From Sipunculus nudus (lineage: Eukaryota > Annelida > Sipuncula > Golfingiida > Sipunculidae), in contig CM049315.1 in NCBI GenBank assembly GCA_026874595.1, positions 14,285,664 to 14,349,663 of the forward strand: DNA of 64,000 nt, read 5' to 3'. Position numbers and translations under genes: made by a program. The first letter of the stretch is position 1, and every line of letters starts with the position of its first letter. A model generated the notes under the pieces. That model was not told where the DNA came from, made no database searches, and saw only the letters and a list, made by a program, of their open reading frames with translations. Positions 58,799 through 64,000 of this stretch are shown here, in pieces.

Positions 58799-61128
58799 AT
58801 GCTCCTCTTCAAAACTGCATTACTGTATCTGAGTGTTGGGGCGTTTTCAAACGCACTGTCACCTCAACAGAAAACAGACTTGGACACTTTTGTCAGGAAA
58901 ACTATGCAATGTCGAGATGTGGTTGGACTCTCTCTTGCACTCGTGAAAGATGGTCAGACTGTATACACTAAGGGATATGGGTTGCGTGATTACGAACGTA
59001 AGTTGCCAATGACAGCGACTACAATAACCGCCATAGCATCCATATCTAAGGCTTTTACGACAACTCTAATATCCGACTTTGTTGCCAAGGGAGAGCTTTC
59101 GTGGGACGCGCCACTTCGGGAGGTTATTCCGGAATTCGCTCTTCCCGGAGATTTCCGGACAAAGCTTTGTTCGCTACGGGATGCCGTCTCCCACAGGATA
59201 GGTATTCCCAACTACTGGGGTGTATCGATGGCATGTTTGAATGTTTCCAGGGAGGATATTGTCAGGTAATGCTATGCTGTTTCGTGTTGCCACTAATCAC
59301 TAGTATAAAAGAAAAAAATCAACAAAATACGCCTGTACCTGATATTGCCACTACTTATACACGCGCAATCCTTTTTCCAATGTATTTTTTTATTCTTACA
59401 TTGGCCGGGTGCCCCACTCCCTAATTGAGAATAATGGAGTTCCCTCTGAAAGGCCCGGGCCACACGAACACGAGGCGCTGCAAAACATCTGATTGGATAC
59501 GAGGCCTTTCTGCGGCGCTGTAAAGCAAAGAAAGCAGAACTGTTGACAGAAGTGTTGACAGTCACGTGCATTTAAATGAACTCCGTTGTTGTTCACTACA
59601 TAGCGCATTATGGTTTGTGTAGCTAAGCTTCCGGTGAGGCTTACTTGTTGCCCAAAATACACAAAAACACCTTCCAACACCTTTTCCGAGATATTTTCTT
59701 TAGCTCTTACTAGGCACTCTCAGAATAAAACTACTAGCTAGCATGAAAAATAATGTTGGATTTACAAAGAGGTCGTTCGTGGTTTGTTTGTTGGCAACAG
59801 CGTAAAACACTAAAAATCACCAATGAATTCCCTCCATTATGCCTCGAATCAAATCCGCTATGACATCAACAAAATATAAAACATCATATCGTCGGAAAAT
59901 AAAATTTTAACATCAGGGCCTGTTCTGACGAAGGATACCACACTGCGAATGAATAAGAGAGATGCGTTTGCTGAGAGCTCAAAAAAGCAGATTAAGAGCT
60001 ATGTCTCGAAATATAAAAATCCATATTATCAGATTATTATCATTAATTCCTTGGAAATAGAATCCGAAAGGAAATTCAAATATCCTACCACCCAAAGCTA
60101 AAGACCCATTTTGACAGGCATTGAAACTCCTTTTTTTCTTATATGTGACAAATAACAGAGGGAATGGTTTAACACTGCAGACGAATGGCACATTTCCCGC
60201 CACAACATGACTTCCGGTTGACGTACCGATATACCAACTACCCGTATGTGATGGCGGCCCGCGCGATGGAGGTCAAAACTGACAAGACATGGGAGAAGCT
60301 CATAAGAGAGAAAATATTTGAACCTCTCGGTGAGACGTTTTATCATCACGCCATTATTATTTCTTATCACATGCACGTGTTCAGGTGTCAAAAGAAAAAT
60401 ATCATGATGTTAATATTGGCTTATCAGCGATATGTACATAAATGATAACCTGAATAGTCTGTGTTTTGTCCTGTAAAGAAAAATTAAAGCACGATAATTA
60501 TGATAACGTTAATGCCATAGTTTTTTAATTTTGTTAGACGTCATCTTACAGAGTGTAATTTTAATCACAAACTGTCACCTTGAGAATGTATTAGATCTGT
60601 ATACAGATCTTAGAAAAACTTAAAACTTAGAAAACCTACAACAATACTTCAATATTAGATGGGCCTTTAATACTGACTGGCTTTAGATCTTTTTCTTAGG
60701 GATGACTGGTGCAAAGGTTGGAATTGAAATCCATGGTTCGGACTGGGACGAGGTGGCTTGGGGTCACACGGTTTACCAAGGAAACATCTCTAGGAACCCA
60801 GAAAACGTTCAAATACCGTAAGCCATACCCCGTCTGTAATTACCACATTCATCAGTCAACTTATTTTAATATACTGTTATATTTACAAATCTCTATAATA
60901 AATTAAACAAATATTTGACAAATTAATAAAATGATGCCATTCTAATTATATGTTGCATTATAAAACATATATTTAAGCGAGTTTGAAATGTGTGAACTGC
61001 CACGTTCAAAAGTGTAAAAACACAACATTTCTCTGTTTAATAGGCTATATGGATATCTTTTGATAATTATTGTTTGAAATCAGCTGTTATAAAAAAATGT
61101 ATATCACTGCAAGTAATGCTGACACAAA

Positions 61129-61167
<39 letters not shown>

Positions 61168-61315
61168 TATAATGAAAATCAATGTGAATAGAATTAAATA
61201 GATCCATAATGAATGCGTTTTCAGGTTTTTAAATGAAATCGGACCTTCGGCGTCACTATTTGCAAGTGCGGAGGATATGGCGCGCTGGATGAACTTCCAT
61301 CTCAGCGGAGGAAAG
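58799..61315 (+). CDS. Secreted beta-lactamase-like serine hydrolase, 3' incomplete
   Basis: Four exons: 58799-59265, 60181-60329, 60700-60817 and 61225-61315, all with GT-AG introns and phases that fit (2, 1, 2, 0). A signal peptide (MLLFKTALLYLSVGAFSNA) is followed by a class-C beta-lactamase/D-Ala-D-Ala-peptidase-like fold: SISK (the SxxK nucleophile and base) near residue 82, SHRIGIP near 131, YTN (YxN) near 175, FEPLGMT across the exon 2-3 junction, and GPSASLFASAEDMARWM in exon 4. About 275 residues are present; the last third with the K/H-[ST]-G motif was not found before 64000. Homologues in animals include LACTB-type proteins and shell-matrix gigasin-6; substrates are mostly unknown. 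Exon 1 alone ends in an apparent stop only because the intron follows. Confidence 0.9.
61130..61163. repeat. (TA)n microsatellite in intron 3
   Basis: Short TA tract about 60 bp before exon 4 of the beta-lactamase-like gene. Confidence 0.85.
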
Positions 61316-61699
61316 GTAAACGTAATGTTAAGTGTTGGGAAGAGTCAATCCTCTAAGATTAGCTGGCTAATACAGCACAGTTAATGCACTATGGAAACGT
61401 CACTAACTAAGCACGAGTTGAGCAGTGTCCTTGCTATAATAGTCGGACATCAAGTAAGTATAGGTAATCACAAAGAATAACCTGGAGTCTTATGCATCCA
61501 TCCCCGGATGTTAGGGGGCAAGGCATATCAAATACAAGAAGGCTCCCCCTGTAAAACAAAGTGGGACCGTTTTAGCTCAGAGAACTAGGGACCCATGGGT
61601 CTCGACGCCCAGCTGAATTTGTTTTAAAGGACAGGATTATGAACTCTTTCAAAATATGGTTCCTATGATTATTTTGGAGCAAAACTGGAATTATCATCC

Positions 61700-62115
61700 A
61701 CAAGCTAATTTGTGAATGGATGGGCCCTGTGACCTTGACCTTTAACCTAGTGACCCAAAAATCAAAAGGAACCTCCCTCTATTGGCAGGTGTGCTAAGTG
61801 GAAGACGGAAGGTTTGGGATGAACAATTTGCCTTAAAATACATCCACAATCTTGTTTAGGAAGTGTGTCATGTCGCCTTGACCTTTTGTATCATCTGAAA
61901 ACAAATATGGCGACAGATGTTACCTGTAACCTTGATATTTGACCTTGTGACCACGAAATCAATCAGGTTCTTTTCCTATTGGCAGGTCAGCTATATGAGC
62001 AAGATGGAAGGTTTGGGATAATAAATTTTGCTTAAAATGCACTAATAATCTTTCTAAATAGGTGGGTCCTGTGACCTTGACCTTTGACCTCATAACCTTT
62101 AGATCAATACAGTTC
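61700..62115. repeat. Repeat units with TGACCT direct repeats
   Basis: Three diverged units carry TGTGACCTTGACCTTTAACCT-like sequence at 61728, 61925 and 62070, followed by CC.A.AATCAA, CTATTGGCAGGT, GGAAGGTTTGGGAT and CTTAAAATGCA-like segments. TGACCTTTGACCT is a direct repeat of a nuclear-receptor half-site spaced by one base. The location is downstream of exon 4, presumably in an intron of the hydrolase gene. Confidence 0.65.
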
Positions 62116-63634
62116 TTGCATTAGAGCTCGGCCATATATAAGTACTCCAGTGTGAAATTCATATGTCCATCTCAACTGGTAAAAAGTTTGGCCAGTCTCA
62201 TTCACATATGTAGTTTACGGGACCACCATATTGACAGTTCTTCTTCAAGGATACCAAGAAGAATTGTGCACGCGACTCACCCTCCATGGTAGAAGCGATT
62301 TGGCATAACGGTATCGTAGTCTCAGGTCCACCTTTCTTGGTACTCCACGTTGTCCAACCTTAGAGGACGCGTAAGAAAACTTATAACAAAGTCTTTTGGT
62401 CAAAAAAGGGAGGGCTCCGGGCCGGAAAAAAAAAATGGTTTTAAACCCTCATCAAAAGGAAGGAGTCCGGACCCATTGGACCCAACCACCCCCCACCCCC
62501 GGATCCGCCACCGGAGTATGATCAGGCCACATTTTGTTCAAACTCATAAAAACTCGACGTAACACTAAACAATGAGAACATGGTAGTATATGTATAGTGG
62601 TGCATTATCCCCGATTAGTGTACTTATACCAAAGTCAACAAAAACTCTGCTCAAGAAGTCAGGTTCATGATTGTCATAACCAGGTATTGCTGCTACCTAA
62701 AGAATATTTATCATCTTTCCTTCTAATATTTTCATTTTGACAAATTGTCACTTACTCTTATTAAAAAATCTGTAAGCCCTCTATAAATTAAGATATTGAT
62801 AAAAATAATGTTTCTAAACTTATGTGCAAAACAGGTACCCTTCATCCCTTATGGTTTGTGAGCATTTGTAGTGCCGAAACTCAAAAGACGTACTACTGAA
62901 GGTCACAATGCCAAATACAAATCACGTCTGAGCTCCATGTGCTTCGACATCTGAAGAATGTAATGGTTTCCTAAAGATTTACATGTTGTCTTGATTATAC
63001 TCCACTGAGGTGGACAAGTCAATTGAAATGCTTCTTTTCTTAATGATGAACTATATTGTTAATAACACATTTCTGTGACAAGGTTGGCTTGACAGTAACC
63101 TAGTAGTTCACAAATTTTCTGAAAAAATGAACATTTCTTGATTTGTAGACGATTAAAAAGCTGAATTGTAATCTTATTGACTTTCAGCCGCTTTATCATA
63201 TGCGGTTTATAATAAGTATGAGGAGTATGAAGCCGATATGCGTATTGTTACACTATCAATTTGAATATTCCTAATTTTAGTGGGAAAGTCATTAATATAG
63301 TCAATGATAATAAAAGTGAATTAATAAATTCATTAACAGTGACGTATATTCATTTTCTTTGCACATGCAGAGATGTTATCGAGATTAATGAAAATTAAGG
63401 GGAAGGGCCAGCCTCCAAACTTTAATAATAACATTCACTGAATTCTCTATATAGTTGCAGTCCTCGATGTGAAACAATAATATCATTAATAACACGAGGG
63501 GCATTTCATGTTTATTTAAATCAAAATAAATTCATTTAAATAAATTAAATTCATAATCTAGGCCGTGAACTGTGGAAATTCAGTGTTTGGTCTTTACAGT
63601 GCAGCTTTACCGGATCATGTCTGGTATTGTGTCT
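62116..63634. other. Probable intron or 3' flank, no exon recognised
   Basis: I looked for a phase-0 exon encoding the missing hydrolase C-terminus and found none. The 70-codon frame at 62350-62562 is Pro/Lys-rich and unsupported. Confidence 0.35.
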
Positions 63635-63770
63635 TGTAACGGGGTAACAGAAAAGCAGACCGAACTGTCTCGCTAGAGAAGATTGCTTTTTAGCGAAGCG
63701 GTTGGTACGCCGGACTTGTGCGTCACCGACATAGGTCCGAATCCGGAATCGGCCCAGGGTTTTCCCTGAA
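63635..63770 (+). mobile_element. tRNA-derived SINE unit 1
   Basis: A TGTAACGGGGTAACA head leads to a tRNA-like part: A box TAGCGAAGCGG (63691-63701) fits TRGYNNANNGG exactly, and B box GGTCCGAATCC (63734-63744) has one mismatch. Their spacing is as in tRNA genes. No clean acceptor stem folds, so it is not called a tRNA gene. Confidence 0.65.
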
Positions 63771-63906
63771 CCATTTTTCTTCGTAACAAAATGGGGGCTC
63801 GTCCAACGTGACGGTTAACTATGTGGTCCAGGGAATAAGCTCACCAAAGTGTGACTTCTGGGATAATTAGTCTTGTTCTGATAGCAGAACGCTCTTAAGA
63901 TAGGGT

Positions 63907-64000
63907 GTGTTACGGGGTGACAAAAAAGTGGACCGAACTGTCTTGCTAGTGAAGCATGCTTGTGCGCCATCAACTTGGGTTCGAAGCCCGGATCGGCCCA
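63907..64000 (+). mobile_element. tRNA-derived SINE unit 2, cut by window end
   Basis: Repeats the head (TGTTACGGGGTGACA, GGACCGAACTGTCT) of unit 1 after about 270 bp. The A-box part is deleted, but the B box GGTTCGAAGCC (63978-63988) is perfect and is followed by the same CGGATCGGCCCA end. Confidence 0.6.

Noticed and set aside
63685-63760. Functional tRNA gene
   Set aside because: A and B boxes are present, but no acceptor stem or clear cloverleaf closes, and the head sequence is shared with a second damaged copy, so a SINE fits better.

Overview
The window looks like intronless-to-multi-exon, AT-rich, repeat-dense DNA of a marine invertebrate, most likely a mollusc. The reasons are GT-AG introns, long (TA)n microsatellites, Penelope-like, L1-like and Ty3/gypsy retroelements, TIR DNA transposons, tRNA-derived SINE heads, and the type of host genes present (GT92 glycosyltransferases, a secreted beta-lactamase-like hydrolase). 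The species cannot be named from sequence alone. There is no sign of prokaryotic organisation.

Host genes are few. (1) A GT92 (DUF23) glycosyltransferase family is present three times: a heavily decayed copy on + (16.66-17.53 kb), a copy on + broken by a single stop codon (first exon 20008-20030, main exon 21171-22529), and an intact 445-codon copy on - (49981-51318). The two + copies lie in a tandem unit: the segment 9.35-10.29 kb upstream of the first resembles 18.96-20.0 kb upstream of the second. The flank of the - copy (52.08-53.75 kb) is a paralogue of the window start (0.05-2.0 and 4.43-4.8 kb), which predicts another - strand GT92 copy just left of the window. (2) At the right, four exons with matching splice phases (58799-61315) encode the N-terminal two thirds of a secreted class-C-beta-lactamase-like serine hydrolase; the C-terminus was not found and probably lies beyond the window. 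(3) A possible spliced - strand transcript of unknown nature lies at 29.7-31.5 kb.

Mobile DNA makes up most of the rest: a 2.4 kb hAT-like insertion (2006-4423), a 5'-truncated Penelope-like element with GIY-YIG endonuclease and a hammerhead-like motif (7.44-9.31 kb), an internally deleted L1-like LINE on - (12.86-16.44 kb), two related solo-LTR candidates in opposite orientation (18132-18912, 28329-29082), a 2651-bp TTAA-flanked TIR element (23664-26314) sitting inside a 44-45 bp minisatellite, and a 9.3 kb Ty3/gypsy-type element with gag, pol and an envelope-like gene between ~1 kb LTRs (31895-41196), all of its genes broken. Further items are a decayed PIN-like gene (43.5-44.8 kb), a gypsy pol fragment (55.25-56.15 kb, -), a 301-bp MITE (57675-57975) and tRNA-like SINE units at the right end.

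The most useful structural result is that the segmental duplications inside the window act as internal controls: paralogous empty sites confirm the boundaries of the hAT-like element and of one solo LTR. The oddest single structure is a triple tandem repeat of a ~345 bp block covering the integrase zinc-binding domain of the LTR element.
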